From Emticicia oligotrophica DSM 17448 (GTDB lineage: Bacteria; Bacteroidota; Bacteroidia; Cytophagales; Spirosomataceae), in assembly GCF_000263195.1 (NCBI RefSeq), contig NC_018748.1:806001-870000 (forward strand): 64,000 nucleotides of DNA. Reading direction: 5' to 3'. A program made the position numbers and the translations under genes. Below the pieces are notes generated by a model, which worked only from the letters and a program-made list of their open reading frames with translations, was not told the origin of the DNA and searched no databases. Shown here piece by piece: positions 26,506 to 34,747 of this stretch (position 1 is its first letter; each line of letters opens with the position of its first letter).

Positions 26506-27180
26506 TTAACCTAATTTCAATAAAGAATAAATTGGAGGTGGAGCATTTACTGAGAGCGATGGGCTTGCGGGAGTCTTTGTATAAGCGAAGTTTTTGATTG
26601 GTAAATTTTCTACTTTATACCAAATCATCGTTTTAGTTCGAAATTCAACGTAATCTTTGGTCAGATGCTTCGAAAACTCTAAGGCTTTCTGACCAGTAGT
26701 TTGATGATTATTTGAAAAAATATTCAGATTTTCATGTGCTTCATTCATCAAAGCCATGATGTTATCTCGACTAATATTAATGCGTCTGTAATACGTATAA
26801 AGAGTATCAGCACGATATACCTGCTCATACGACTGATAAAATTCACCTTCAAAAACAGCAGTATTGCCATCAATCAGTTCGTTTTTCCATTCACTTTGAT
26901 AAGGTAACGAAAGCTGCATTTTAAAAATCAACTGCTCATCTTTTACTTCTACAAAACTGGTTTCTTTTACCTTATGACTTTCCTGCCATTCATTTACTAA
27001 AAAAATGAAGGTAGAAGCCAATACATTGCATAGCAATAGGGCCAGTAGCAATATGGAAACAAGTTTTTTCAAAAGATTTACCAGTATTGATTCTACAAAA
27101 CTAACAGTTGTATTAGAAGTTTCATAGAAAATTTGGCAAAGAATGTGATAAGTCATGAGAAAAAACATGAGTTTTATCAC
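26506..27180 (-). CDS. Membrane-anchored protein of unknown function
   Basis: I do not recognise the family. From the ATG at 27180 it encodes 224 residues. A TTG at 27072 would give a neater signal or anchor segment (KKLVSILLLALLLCNVLAST), and the upstream 36 residues may be untranslated. After the membrane segment it is soluble and acidic (SFVEVKDEQLIFKMQLSLPY, GEFYQSYEQVYRADTLYTYY), with a Pro-rich end (NAPPPIYSLL). The gene starts 27 bp after the outer-membrane barrel stop on the same strand, so the two likely form an operon and the protein may assist the barrel. It is probably periplasmic, tethered to the inner membrane. Confidence 0.55.
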   Translation of the reverse strand: MIKLMFFLMTYHILCQIFYETSNTTVSFVESILVNLLKKLVSILLLALLLCNVLASTFIFLVNEWQESHKVKETSFVEVKDEQLIFKMQLSLPYQSEWKNELIDGNTAVFEGEFYQSYEQVYRADTLYTYYRRINISRDNIMALMNEAHENLNIFSNNHQTTGQKALEFSKHLTKDYVEFRTKTMIWYKVENLPIKNFAYTKTPASPSLSVNAPPPIYSLLKLG

Positions 27181-27207
27181 ATTCTCTTCAGAAAAAACTT
27201 CGGTTTA

Positions 27208-28254
27208 TTAGAATCTATATGCGTAAGTGGCGGTTACAAAATAGTCTGCAAAAGCAGCATCTCCTTCACGGAACCCGCTTGGAGTCCAAGTAGGAATGCG
27301 GTCTCTTACTACAGCATAAGGAATCGATAATAAGAATGAACTTCGATGGCTGCTATAAAGAATGCCCGGCTCAATAGAAACAATATAACCCGGACGGCGA
27401 GAACCATCACTTCCACCAATGGCATCAACTGCTGGTAAACCTTCAAGACGTCCGCCTAAACTTACTGCGATATTTTTCTTTGGTAAAATACTGTATGTCA
27501 TACCTAAACGAGCACCAAATTGGTCTGGTACTGAAAGGTTTGTTGCTTTATTCAATTCTTTCGGGCTAAATAGATAAAAACCATTAAAATAAAGATTTGC
27601 TTTTTTGAATAAAGACAAATAGCCTTGCATTTCAATACTTTCACCCCAACCACTATCCCCTAATTGAATAGATTGGTCAACAGCCTTTACTTGAATGTAT
27701 TCTTTCTTATCTTTATCTAATTTATGGAACTCATCTTGCACATTAGCATTTCCCGTTGGTGCCTTAATACCTACTCCAATTGCAAGATTTCCTTTAGGGT
27801 GGGTCATTGGATTGAAAACCCAATACGATGCTGATAAACGCATATCACCTACGCCTTTTGATTGTGTATGAAAACGAGGATTCGAACCAGCAGGTGTACC
27901 ATTTCCATAGTGTTCATAAAGCGAAGAGCGGTCATTATGAGAAATAGGTACATTTAATGTCACGTTGAGACGGTCGGTAATGGCGTAAGTTAAACCAAAA
28001 TCAAAGTTATAAGAATCGTTTATTACCTCAGTATGTTGTTCTACACGCTGTTTTTGCTCAACAGTACCCACAAAATGCTTATATGAGTGAAGTTTACGGA
28101 AATTCGCCGAAAATTGAAAATCTCCTTTATGCATAAAAGCTGAACCGCTTGGATTACCATTTGCGGTAGCCATCGAACGAACTGCAATACAACCTTGTGA
28201 AAAGGCATTTATTGAAACTGAAAAGATAACGATCGAAAGGAAAAGTTTTTTCAT
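27208..28254 (-). CDS. Outer-membrane beta-barrel channel B
   Basis: 348 residues with a signal peptide (NAFSQ-G). The rest alternates polar and hydrophobic residues in strands with an aromatic C-terminus (FVTATYAYRF), as in an outer-membrane porin. It resembles the MetA/phenol-degradation or "transporter" family of barrels: YAITDRLNVTLNVPISHNDR, KGVGDMRLSASYWVF, IGVGIKAPTGNAN. These are presumed small-molecule channels. It sits between the haloperoxidase-like lipoprotein 3 (terminator in between) and the unknown-function gene (probable operon). It shares general architecture with barrel A at 29977-30891, but the two are not close copies. Confidence 0.75.
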   Translation of the reverse strand: MKKLFLSIVIFSVSINAFSQGCIAVRSMATANGNPSGSAFMHKGDFQFSANFRKLHSYKHFVGTVEQKQRVEQHTEVINDSYNFDFGLTYAITDRLNVTLNVPISHNDRSSLYEHYGNGTPAGSNPRFHTQSKGVGDMRLSASYWVFNPMTHPKGNLAIGVGIKAPTGNANVQDEFHKLDKDKKEYIQVKAVDQSIQLGDSGWGESIEMQGYLSLFKKANLYFNGFYLFSPKELNKATNLSVPDQFGARLGMTYSILPKKNIAVSLGGRLEGLPAVDAIGGSDGSRRPGYIVSIEPGILYSSHRSSFLLSIPYAVVRDRIPTWTPSGFREGDAAFADYFVTATYAYRF

Positions 28255-28289
28255 TGTGGTAGAATATTTTCGTTAAAAAAGAGAAAGAG

Positions 28290-28328
28290 CTTAGATTGAG
28301 GTACATATTTCTATGTACCTTATCTAAG
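28290..28328 (-). terminator. Terminator after haloperoxidase-like gene 3
   Basis: Long stem (8 bp AGGTACAT/ATGTACCT extended by a G-T and an A-T pair, one bulge and six more pairs) followed on the minus strand by a run ending in TTTTTT. Confidence 0.8.
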
Positions 28329-28368
28329 GGAATTTTAAAATAAAAGTAGATTTATTTAGTAGTAAATA

Positions 28369-29937
28369 TTAATATCCCGAACCATCGGCTTTCCCACGTG
28401 CAATGGCGTATTCGCCAATTTTTGCTCCGTGTACTAAGCCCATTTGGCAGTCAACCCGATAATGAATTAAACCATACACGCGAGAATCTGATGCTTCTTT
28501 GGCTTGTGCATCAAATTTGCTAGCTTCTTCAGGGAAAATATTTGCCAATACAGTTGCAGCTGCTGCAGAAAACGTTGAGTGTCCTGAGGTATATGATGGA
28601 AAGTTTGGTAAACCAACCGATGTTTTTACACCAAATTGCTGTGGACGTGGCGTATAGTAATAATACTTAGTATCCCAGCACGCAATACCTGCATCCATAA
28701 GTGCTGTTCCAACCAAAGCCAAGGCACGAGCCATACGAACTTCACTATACTTGGCTGCATGAGCAGAATTAGCGGCAGTACGATGCCAATGTCCCGGAGG
28801 CGTGTAGCTTCCTGCACCATCAGCCCAATAATTGGCAATACGAGCTTGCTCACGAGTTTGATTTTTTTCGATATATTTCAACTCATCAATATCCTTCTGA
28901 AACTCAGTAGTGTTTTCTAAATAAGGAATTGCAGGACGAATTTTAATCATTGTTTCTTTATCAAAATTCCAAGTAGCCACTGCTCCGTAATTAGGTAACA
29001 TTGGTGGGCGTGCTGGTACTTCTTGACTAACCCAAGGGTTTTTAATACCTATTTTTTTAGCATTTTCTATCATACCTGCTGTCAACGCTTGGTTATTTGC
29101 GGCACTCATTCCATCAACCTTTGCTTTGGCCATAATTTTTGCAGCAACGCCTTTACCAAGTGCATCGCCTGCCGTAATATCAGAAGGCACATTTTTACCA
29201 GCCCATACCATTGCATTTTTAGCCTCAGCTAATTTGGCATCTAAGAAAGGAACTTCACCCGGAAACATTGCCACCAAAATTGTGTAAGAAGCAGCCGCTA
29301 CCACAGCATCTTCTGATGGATATGAAGGTAAATCTGAAATCGGTAATAAAGGCTGAATCGATGCATCATTTTTTGCAGGAGACATGCGATTAAACTTAAA
29401 CTTATAATTCCAAGCACTTACTAAGGCATCATATTGAGCCACACTCAAATAAGCTAATGCACGAGCAGTATAAGGTGGATTTGCAAACGGAAACTTTGGG
29501 TCTGCTAAAGGATTAGCCGCATCAGGCACTGGATATTTCCCTTCAGCATTTGATGCAGGAGGAATATTATAACGAGCGGCTAATTCACGAGCGATTTCAT
29601 TCCAACGATAAACTGCCCCAGCTCCCCAATAATTTACTGCCGTTTTATTAGCAGCCGTAAGTGTAGGCATAATCTTGTTTTTCAAAGAATCTAACTCTTT
29701 CAAGTAAGCTGCGTCATTTGTTGGTTTTGGAGCAGCTACGACTACATCATTCGGAGAAGTTAATACATAGGTTTTCCAATTACCTGCTTTTTCATCTAAT
29801 TTGGTAGGAATATAGGCCTCTTTTACTGGTTCTGTAATTGTTTTATCGCACGAACTAACGGCTAATCCTACAATTGCAAAAGCTAATAATGATTTTGATA
29901 TATTTTTTATGACTTTCATTTTTTTAATACAATTCAT
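28369..29937 (-). CDS. Vanadium haloperoxidase/PAP2 lipoprotein 3, duplicated domain
   Basis: 522 residues from the ATG at 29937 (a second ATG at 29919 is equally possible). A lipobox (GLAVSSC) makes it a likely lipoprotein. The C-terminal half is a complete PAP2/haloperoxidase site: CWDTKYYYYTPRPQ, NFPSYTSGHSTFSAAA with H453, and SRVYGLIHYRVDCQMG. The N-terminal half repeats the fold in degenerate form: SAWNYKFKFNRMSP and DLPSYPSEDAVVAAASYT, where D210 replaces the catalytic His. The gene follows barrel A by 39 bp and is the second gene of that operon. It may act on substrates that enter through the barrel. Halide or phosphate chemistry is undecided. Confidence 0.82.
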   Translation of the reverse strand: MNCIKKMKVIKNISKSLLAFAIVGLAVSSCDKTITEPVKEAYIPTKLDEKAGNWKTYVLTSPNDVVVAAPKPTNDAAYLKELDSLKNKIMPTLTAANKTAVNYWGAGAVYRWNEIARELAARYNIPPASNAEGKYPVPDAANPLADPKFPFANPPYTARALAYLSVAQYDALVSAWNYKFKFNRMSPAKNDASIQPLLPISDLPSYPSEDAVVAAASYTILVAMFPGEVPFLDAKLAEAKNAMVWAGKNVPSDITAGDALGKGVAAKIMAKAKVDGMSAANNQALTAGMIENAKKIGIKNPWVSQEVPARPPMLPNYGAVATWNFDKETMIKIRPAIPYLENTTEFQKDIDELKYIEKNQTREQARIANYWADGAGSYTPPGHWHRTAANSAHAAKYSEVRMARALALVGTALMDAGIACWDTKYYYYTPRPQQFGVKTSVGLPNFPSYTSGHSTFSAAAATVLANIFPEEASKFDAQAKEASDSRVYGLIHYRVDCQMGLVHGAKIGEYAIARGKADGSGY

Positions 29938-29976
29938 TGATTTTGAATAATTCTTCTAACCAACAGTAATAATTAC

Positions 29977-30891
29977 TTACTTTATAGTTTGTTTAAAGTA
30001 GTTTAACTGATACAACAAACCAACCGATATACTAGTGGTTTGACCAACATTTAGGCCGCTTAAAACTTTAGCAACCCTTACATTAAGACCGATGTTTTTA
30101 GGTTGGTATTTACCATAAAACCCTACGGTGGTTGAAGTCATATTATTAGTAGGAAAAGGCATATCATTACGGCGAATATTATCGCCACCTACACACGTAA
30201 AATGTTCAACAAAAGCTTCTGCTTGGATACGGCTTCCATCTTTCATATACCCCAAACGAGCGGCTGCATCTGTAGCATTTGGAACACTTACCTCATTTGT
30301 ATTATATACACGGTTATCTGCTTGATAGGCATCACGGTCAACTTTGATGTTACTTCTAAACATATAACTTGCGTGTGCAGCTACATAAATACCTGATTTA
30401 TGCAGATAGTTTCCGATGAAACGGCCCGTAGCCGTTTTTGCTCTTAATCCTATCGACATTGGTAGGAAATCAGGTACATAATTAGTCACTGGAGCAGAAG
30501 CCCCTAAAGTACCATGTATTGAAAGACCCTTACCATTATCCGCCAATTTGTATTTCAACCAGCCAGATAGGTCCTGAATTCCTTTCTGTCCCATCAAATT
30601 ACCTGCACTTGCTTCAGTTTTTACGTAAGGTACGCCTACAATTAAATTTAGTTTATCTGTTAGACCTACTGCTACCATTGGCATTACGCTCTGAGTAGTG
30701 AGCGTGCCGATATTGAGGTTTTCTCTTTTTAGGGTATTTTCCCAGTACTCATTCCATGTACTACGGTTATAAGAAACAGCAATACAAGCAGTACGTTTAG
30801 GCATGTAGATGGCATCGTGTGGCATTTGGGCTATGAGCTTTGTACTTACACATAACAAGCCAATAAATGTAAATCGGAGAAGTCTTTTCAT
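29977..30891 (-). CDS. Outer-membrane beta-barrel channel A
   Basis: 304 residues from the ATG at 30891 (MKRLLRFTFIGLLCV...LIAQ signal peptide). The mature part is barrel-like with amphipathic strands: VMPMVAVGLTDKLNLIVGVP, GIQDLSGWLKYKLADNGKGL, FLPMSIGLRAKTATGRFIGN, and a terminal SVGLLYQLNYF. It belongs broadly to the same transporter-type barrels as the gene at 27208. It begins the unit with haloperoxidase-like lipoprotein 3, 39 bp downstream, which suggests a functional pair: channel plus periplasmic or surface enzyme. The substrate is unknown. Confidence 0.75.
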   Translation of the reverse strand: MKRLLRFTFIGLLCVSTKLIAQMPHDAIYMPKRTACIAVSYNRSTWNEYWENTLKRENLNIGTLTTQSVMPMVAVGLTDKLNLIVGVPYVKTEASAGNLMGQKGIQDLSGWLKYKLADNGKGLSIHGTLGASAPVTNYVPDFLPMSIGLRAKTATGRFIGNYLHKSGIYVAAHASYMFRSNIKVDRDAYQADNRVYNTNEVSVPNATDAAARLGYMKDGSRIQAEAFVEHFTCVGGDNIRRNDMPFPTNNMTSTTVGFYGKYQPKNIGLNVRVAKVLSGLNVGQTTSISVGLLYQLNYFKQTIK

Positions 30892-31458
30892 GTTTCTTTG
30901 GTAAAATTCAGATTTGTTCATCAAATAGTCTTAAGTAAATAATAGAATAATTTTAATTTTTAATTGAATTTTATTTTCATCGGAACAAAGATGAATTATT
31001 TTTTTTAATTTTCCAATTTTGTGGAAAATTTTTCCGAAAATTTTAATTTACCCTCACAAAGTAACTTGAAAACAGATTAAAATAATCAAATTTTAGTGTT
31101 AAATTAGTAAATAAGAGATAGTAAGGAAAAATAAATGTGGAAATCACGAAGAGAAAAAAGTATAATTTTTCCATTTTTTAGGAATTTTAAAATTTAAAAG
31201 TTAAATTCTAATCTTGTAATTAGAAAAAAACTCTGCCTGTAAAACCAACAGGCAGAGTCTTGTAGAAACTTAATCAAATTCTTTAATCAAAATCTTTAGT
31301 GGGATTGGGTAGCGGATAAAATCTTTTAAAACTCAGTGTTGAGATACTCCACACTGAGTCTGGTACTGTAACCTATGATGATATTTACTTCCTATGAATC
31401 TTTACTTATTTATTTTAGTGCCATTTTATAAAAGAGACGACACAATTTCCTTGAAAAA
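30892..31458. other. Intergenic region with two hairpins
   Basis: About 570 bp without an obvious gene. It holds a strong minus-strand terminator (31230-31258) and a second hairpin at 31331-31359 (9-bp stem ACTCAGTGT/ACACTGAGT, 11-nt loop). The part near 30960-31200 is extremely AT-rich and probably contains the promoter of the barrel A unit. Confidence 0.5.
31230..31258 (-). terminator. Strong minus-strand terminator
   Basis: Perfect 11-bp stem (ACTCTGCCTGT / ACAGGCAGAGT) with a 7-nt loop, followed on the minus strand by seven T. It lies 290 bp after the DUF3179 stop, so the transcript carries a long 3' region or an extra short gene. Confidence 0.88.
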
Positions 31459-31581
31459 TTAGTCAATCATAGCGAAGGTTTTGTCTAATTCAATGCAATT
31501 CTCTCCTTTCTTATCAAGTGTCAAACCCTCCGACGATTCATCAAATACTATCTCTGAGTCATTGGGTGAAAAGTTTGCCAA
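31459..31581 (-). CDS. Possible 40-residue acidic small protein
   Basis: A frame with a TTG start at 31581, overlapping the 3' end of the DUF3179 gene, encodes an acidic 40-residue peptide (ending ELDKTFAMID) before a TAA at 31459. Codon choice looks host-like, and it lies inside the stretch between DUF3179 and its distal terminator. There is no ATG, no recognised domain and no clear ribosome-binding site, so it may be chance. Confidence 0.25.
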   Translation of the reverse strand: MANFSPNDSEIVFDESSEGLTLDKKGENCIELDKTFAMID

Positions 31582-32684
31582 CTATGCCAAAACTCCTGAT
31601 ACGCCTTAACTCTTTGTAATGACACTTTAGTATCTACGGCCCTACCATCTATCATAAACTTCTGATTATCAACAATAATCGTATCGTTTTGAAGTTGAAA
31701 CTTTGAATCTTTTGTTGGGCGTTCGAAAGCAAAGAAACTTTTATTATCAGCCGATAAAACCAATGCTATGGCTTTTGCTCCCACTTGTTCGTTAATTACA
31801 CGTTCTTTCTTCAATCTTAACCAATCAAAGGCCTTACTATCTTTTCCTATTTCAATACCCACTACCCATGATTTATCTTTCCAAGAAAGAGAATCTGTAC
31901 GCGTCAAATCGCTCTTACTTTTACCATTTTCATACTTGGCAGTACTATCATACTTTTCTTTAGAATCAACATCTGGCTGCATGATAAGTGTATTTGGGTA
32001 GAGTTGTAACCACTTTTCGAGCGAAACTTGCTGCGAAAATAACTCTGGAAGCGTTTGTCCTTTTAATTGACCAATAATCGCTTCGCCATTTGCTTGCCTC
32101 CACCAGCTTTTAGTCGTTTCATCTTCAAACATAGCATTGAAATGATCCATACCAACTAAGCGAAAATGTTCAATTTTCCCATTTACAATCGGCTCATAAA
32201 CTCTCCCCGTTCGGCAAACTGTACAGTAGGTAACCATAATTTGCTTCCCACCCAACGTATCAAGCACTTGATGATGATAGCCAATCAAGGAAATCGGATA
32301 AGCTTTGGCTTTGCCATCTATCACAACTCCTACTACAATTCTATCTTTAGTTATCTTATTTTGTTTTGCATCAAGCATCTGCAAATGTTTGGGCTGATAA
32401 AACATTGAATCAGCCGCCATCTGAAAATTGAAGGCATAAATGCCCGATACGACTACCACTAAAGTTCCGATAGAAAAAAGCTTTGATGCCTGAAAGGCAG
32501 GTATAAAACTTGCTAAAGCAATCAACCCCAACACGCCTCTAAAAGCCCAACGCCAAGTATAAAGAAAGTATGCAATTTCAATGCTTCTCATTCGCTGACT
32601 TCCCGGCATAGGCATAATGAAATAAACATTCAAAAACTCAAAAATCAAAAGTCCAATAATAGCTATGTAATAGAGTTTTTTCAT
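31548..32684 (-). CDS. DUF3179 family membrane protein
   Basis: 378 residues. Three hydrophobic segments at the N-terminus (about 5-25, 50-66, 70-88) anchor a soluble domain with the DUF3179 hallmarks: GVVIDGKAKAYPISLIGYHH, MVTYCTVCRTGRVYEP (paired Cys), and EHFRLVGMDHFNAMFEDETT. The function of the family is not known; the CxxC-like pair could bind metal or be redox-active. The gene is divergent from the XRE regulator with a 134-bp AT-rich gap and is followed by an unusually distant terminator. Confidence 0.8.
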   Translation of the reverse strand: MKKLYYIAIIGLLIFEFLNVYFIMPMPGSQRMRSIEIAYFLYTWRWAFRGVLGLIALASFIPAFQASKLFSIGTLVVVVSGIYAFNFQMAADSMFYQPKHLQMLDAKQNKITKDRIVVGVVIDGKAKAYPISLIGYHHQVLDTLGGKQIMVTYCTVCRTGRVYEPIVNGKIEHFRLVGMDHFNAMFEDETTKSWWRQANGEAIIGQLKGQTLPELFSQQVSLEKWLQLYPNTLIMQPDVDSKEKYDSTAKYENGKSKSDLTRTDSLSWKDKSWVVGIEIGKDSKAFDWLRLKKERVINEQVGAKAIALVLSADNKSFFAFERPTKDSKFQLQNDTIIVDNQKFMIDGRAVDTKVSLQRVKAYQEFWHSWQTFHPMTQR

Positions 32685-32818
32685 GTGTATAAAAATAGGC
32701 TTGTACAGAAAATAGATTTTTTAATCTTTCACGAATTCGTTAAATTGCAAAACAAAGAAACAAGTAAGAAAAATAATTTCCAAATTTATGGAAGTATTTT
32801 AATTGAAATTCCTGAATA

Positions 32819-33274
32819 ATGGAAAATAGATTTGGTAAGAACTTAAGATTCCTACGAAAAAGACAAAAAATAACATTAGAAAAACTCGGCGAAAGCCTAA
32901 AGATAAGCAAAAGTGCCATTTCTGATTATGAAATTGGCAAGACTTTTCCACCTTTAGACGTTTGCGATTTAATTAGTGCTTATTTCAACATTAATCTTGA
33001 CGACTTAAAAAATTCCAATTTTTCGGAATTATCTGAAGAAAAGTTGGAAGAAGTGCTTAATGCAAAGCAGAGTCCTAAAATCGACTATAAATCTTCGGAA
33101 GATTTTAGTAATGAAAAAAAACAATTAGAGTTTCATAATAAGCTACTCAGCCAACAAATAGAGGGCTTACAGATTCAGCTACAACTGGTTAAACAAATTG
33201 TAGAAAGCAAAGACTCAGAAATTAAATCTTTGCAAATTCAAGTTAGGCTTTTAGAAGAAAAATTAAATGGTTAA
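32819..33274 (+). CDS. XRE-type HTH regulator with coiled-coil tail
   Basis: 151 residues: a Cro/C1-type helix-turn-helix (about 7-62: LRFLRKRQKITLEKLGESLK, ISKSAISDYEIGKTFPPLDV), a Ser/Glu-rich linker, and a C-terminal coiled coil (about 97-150) of regular Leu/Ile/Gln heptads. It is probably a dimeric or oligomeric DNA-binding protein; the coiled coil replaces a ligand domain. Its stop codon abuts the stop of the convergent Asn-heptad gene (TTAATTAA across the junction). Confidence 0.8.
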   Translation: MENRFGKNLRFLRKRQKITLEKLGESLKISKSAISDYEIGKTFPPLDVCDLISAYFNINLDDLKNSNFSELSEEKLEEVLNAKQSPKIDYKSSEDFSNEKKQLEFHNKLLSQQIEGLQIQLQLVKQIVESKDSEIKSLQIQVRLLEEKLNG

Positions 33275-33679
33275 TTAAAGTGGTGTAGGGTTGTTGAATG
33301 GTTTTGAATTTATCGACTCTCGTTTTGCTTCTACTACATTCCCTACAAATTCTTGCGTCACTTCCAACGATTCATTTTCTCCCACTAATTTCTTTACCAA
33401 ATTCAACAAATGTACTTGTGTTTGTAGAATTGCCTCTAATTGCACCTGATTTTGCACAATTTGCTTCTGATTCCGTACAATGTTTATTTGATTATTAACA
33501 ATAATTTCTTGGTTACGAATAATAGTAGATTGGTTATGTACCACGACTTCATGGTTATTAGCATTTTGTTGCTGATTTTGAATCATGATGTCATAGTTTT
33601 CTACGATTCGTCCTTGCATTTCCTTCAAAAAATCTTGTTCTGCAAGTAATTTTTGTAAAATCTCTTCGATATTTTTCAT
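33275..33679 (-). CDS. Asn-heptad coiled-coil protein
   Basis: 134 residues with no signal peptide or known domain. Residues 32-79 are seven near-perfect heptads with Asn at 35, 42, 49, 56, 63, 70 and 77. Each Asn is mostly followed by Gln and preceded three residues earlier by Ile or Val (pattern IVxNQxx). Assigning Ile/Val to position a puts Asn at d of a coiled coil. Flanking segments are ordinary Leu/Glu helices, and the C-terminal 20 residues are probably disordered (SINSKPFNNPTPL). Stacked Asn-at-d layers are known to coordinate ions in trimeric coiled coils. A cytoplasmic trimeric rod is the inference; function is unknown. Confidence 0.7.
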   Translation of the reverse strand: MKNIEEILQKLLAEQDFLKEMQGRIVENYDIMIQNQQQNANNHEVVVHNQSTIIRNQEIIVNNQINIVRNQKQIVQNQVQLEAILQTQVHLLNLVKKLVGENESLEVTQEFVGNVVEAKRESINSKPFNNPTPL

Positions 33680-33753
33680 TGATTTTTAATGCTTAGACAA
33701 TTATTGCTACTAAATTTGTGAATCACTTCTACAAAAGTAATAGATATTTTTAT

Positions 33754-34734
33754 ATGTCCGTCTCTAAACAACCACAAAACAAAATTCCATTTTTATACAT
33801 TGGTTTTCTGGTAATAGTACTTAGTAGCCTTTTCTACTATCTAACAACTACCGATAGCTTTTTTGTATTCAAAAAGCACTGGGCCGCTGTATTAACTATG
33901 ATTTTTGGTTCATTCATTGCGGGTTCAAGTCCTGAAGGAAGTGCGGCCATTGCTTACCCTGTCTTTACTTTACTATTAAAAATATCGCCATCAGTAGCCA
34001 GAAACTTTGCTTTTGCCATTCAAAGCATTGGTATGACTTCGGCCTCATTACTTATTATTGGGCTAAAAATTAAAGTAGAATGGAGCTATATTAAGTATGT
34101 CACGTTTGGCGGCCTTTTCGGATTAGTTTTTGGAACTTATTATATTGTACCTCTCATTTCTCCACCATTAGCCAAACTTTTTTTCGTTTCACTGTGGTTG
34201 AGTTTTGGGCTAATTCTATGGTATGAAAATAATCAACCACATCGAGAAGTATTCGATAAGATTCAGAATTTTATTCGCTCAGATATGTTTCGCCTCATTA
34301 TATTTGGATTTATTGGCGGAGTAATTTCATCTATTTTTGGTACTGGAATTAATATTTTCACTTTTTGTTTAATGACAATCTATTACCGAATTGATGAAAA
34401 AGTGGCGGTTCCTTCATCGGTTATCATTATGACCATCGAAACAATTTTTGGCTTTTTTATCCACGGAGCAGTAATTGGTGATTTCCAGCAAGAAGCATTT
34501 GAAATGTGGCTTGCTTGTATTCCGTTTGTAGCTTTTTTCGCACCCTTAGGTTCTTTTGTAGTTAGTAAACTTCCAAGAAAAGCTGTTGCTACATTCTTAT
34601 ACGTCATTCTTATCGTACAATTTATTGGGGCTATTTGGGTACTAAAACCGCCAATTCAGCATTTAGGCTTGTGCCTTATTACACTCTTATCTGGCCTCAG
34701 CACCTTTGCTTATTTGGCTCGATTAAAACGATAG
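33754..34734 (+). CDS. TauE/SafE family permease
   Basis: 326 residues from the ATG at 33754 (the frame is open to a GTG at 33718). It has about eight to nine hydrophobic segments and TauE/SafE features in both halves: FIAGSSPEGSAAIAYPVFTL near the N-terminus and GFIGGVISSIFGTGINIFTF in the second half. Family members export sulfite, sulfoacetate or other organic anions, or move sulfur compounds; the substrate here is unknown. No sulfur gene is nearby. It converges with the TRIC-like gene, 13 bp apart. Confidence 0.82.
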   Translation: MSVSKQPQNKIPFLYIGFLVIVLSSLFYYLTTTDSFFVFKKHWAAVLTMIFGSFIAGSSPEGSAAIAYPVFTLLLKISPSVARNFAFAIQSIGMTSASLLIIGLKIKVEWSYIKYVTFGGLFGLVFGTYYIVPLISPPLAKLFFVSLWLSFGLILWYENNQPHREVFDKIQNFIRSDMFRLIIFGFIGGVISSIFGTGINIFTFCLMTIYYRIDEKVAVPSSVIIMTIETIFGFFIHGAVIGDFQQEAFEMWLACIPFVAFFAPLGSFVVSKLPRKAVATFLYVILIVQFIGAIWVLKPPIQHLGLCLITLLSGLSTFAYLARLKR

Positions 34735-34747
34735 CAGTCAGATTTTT

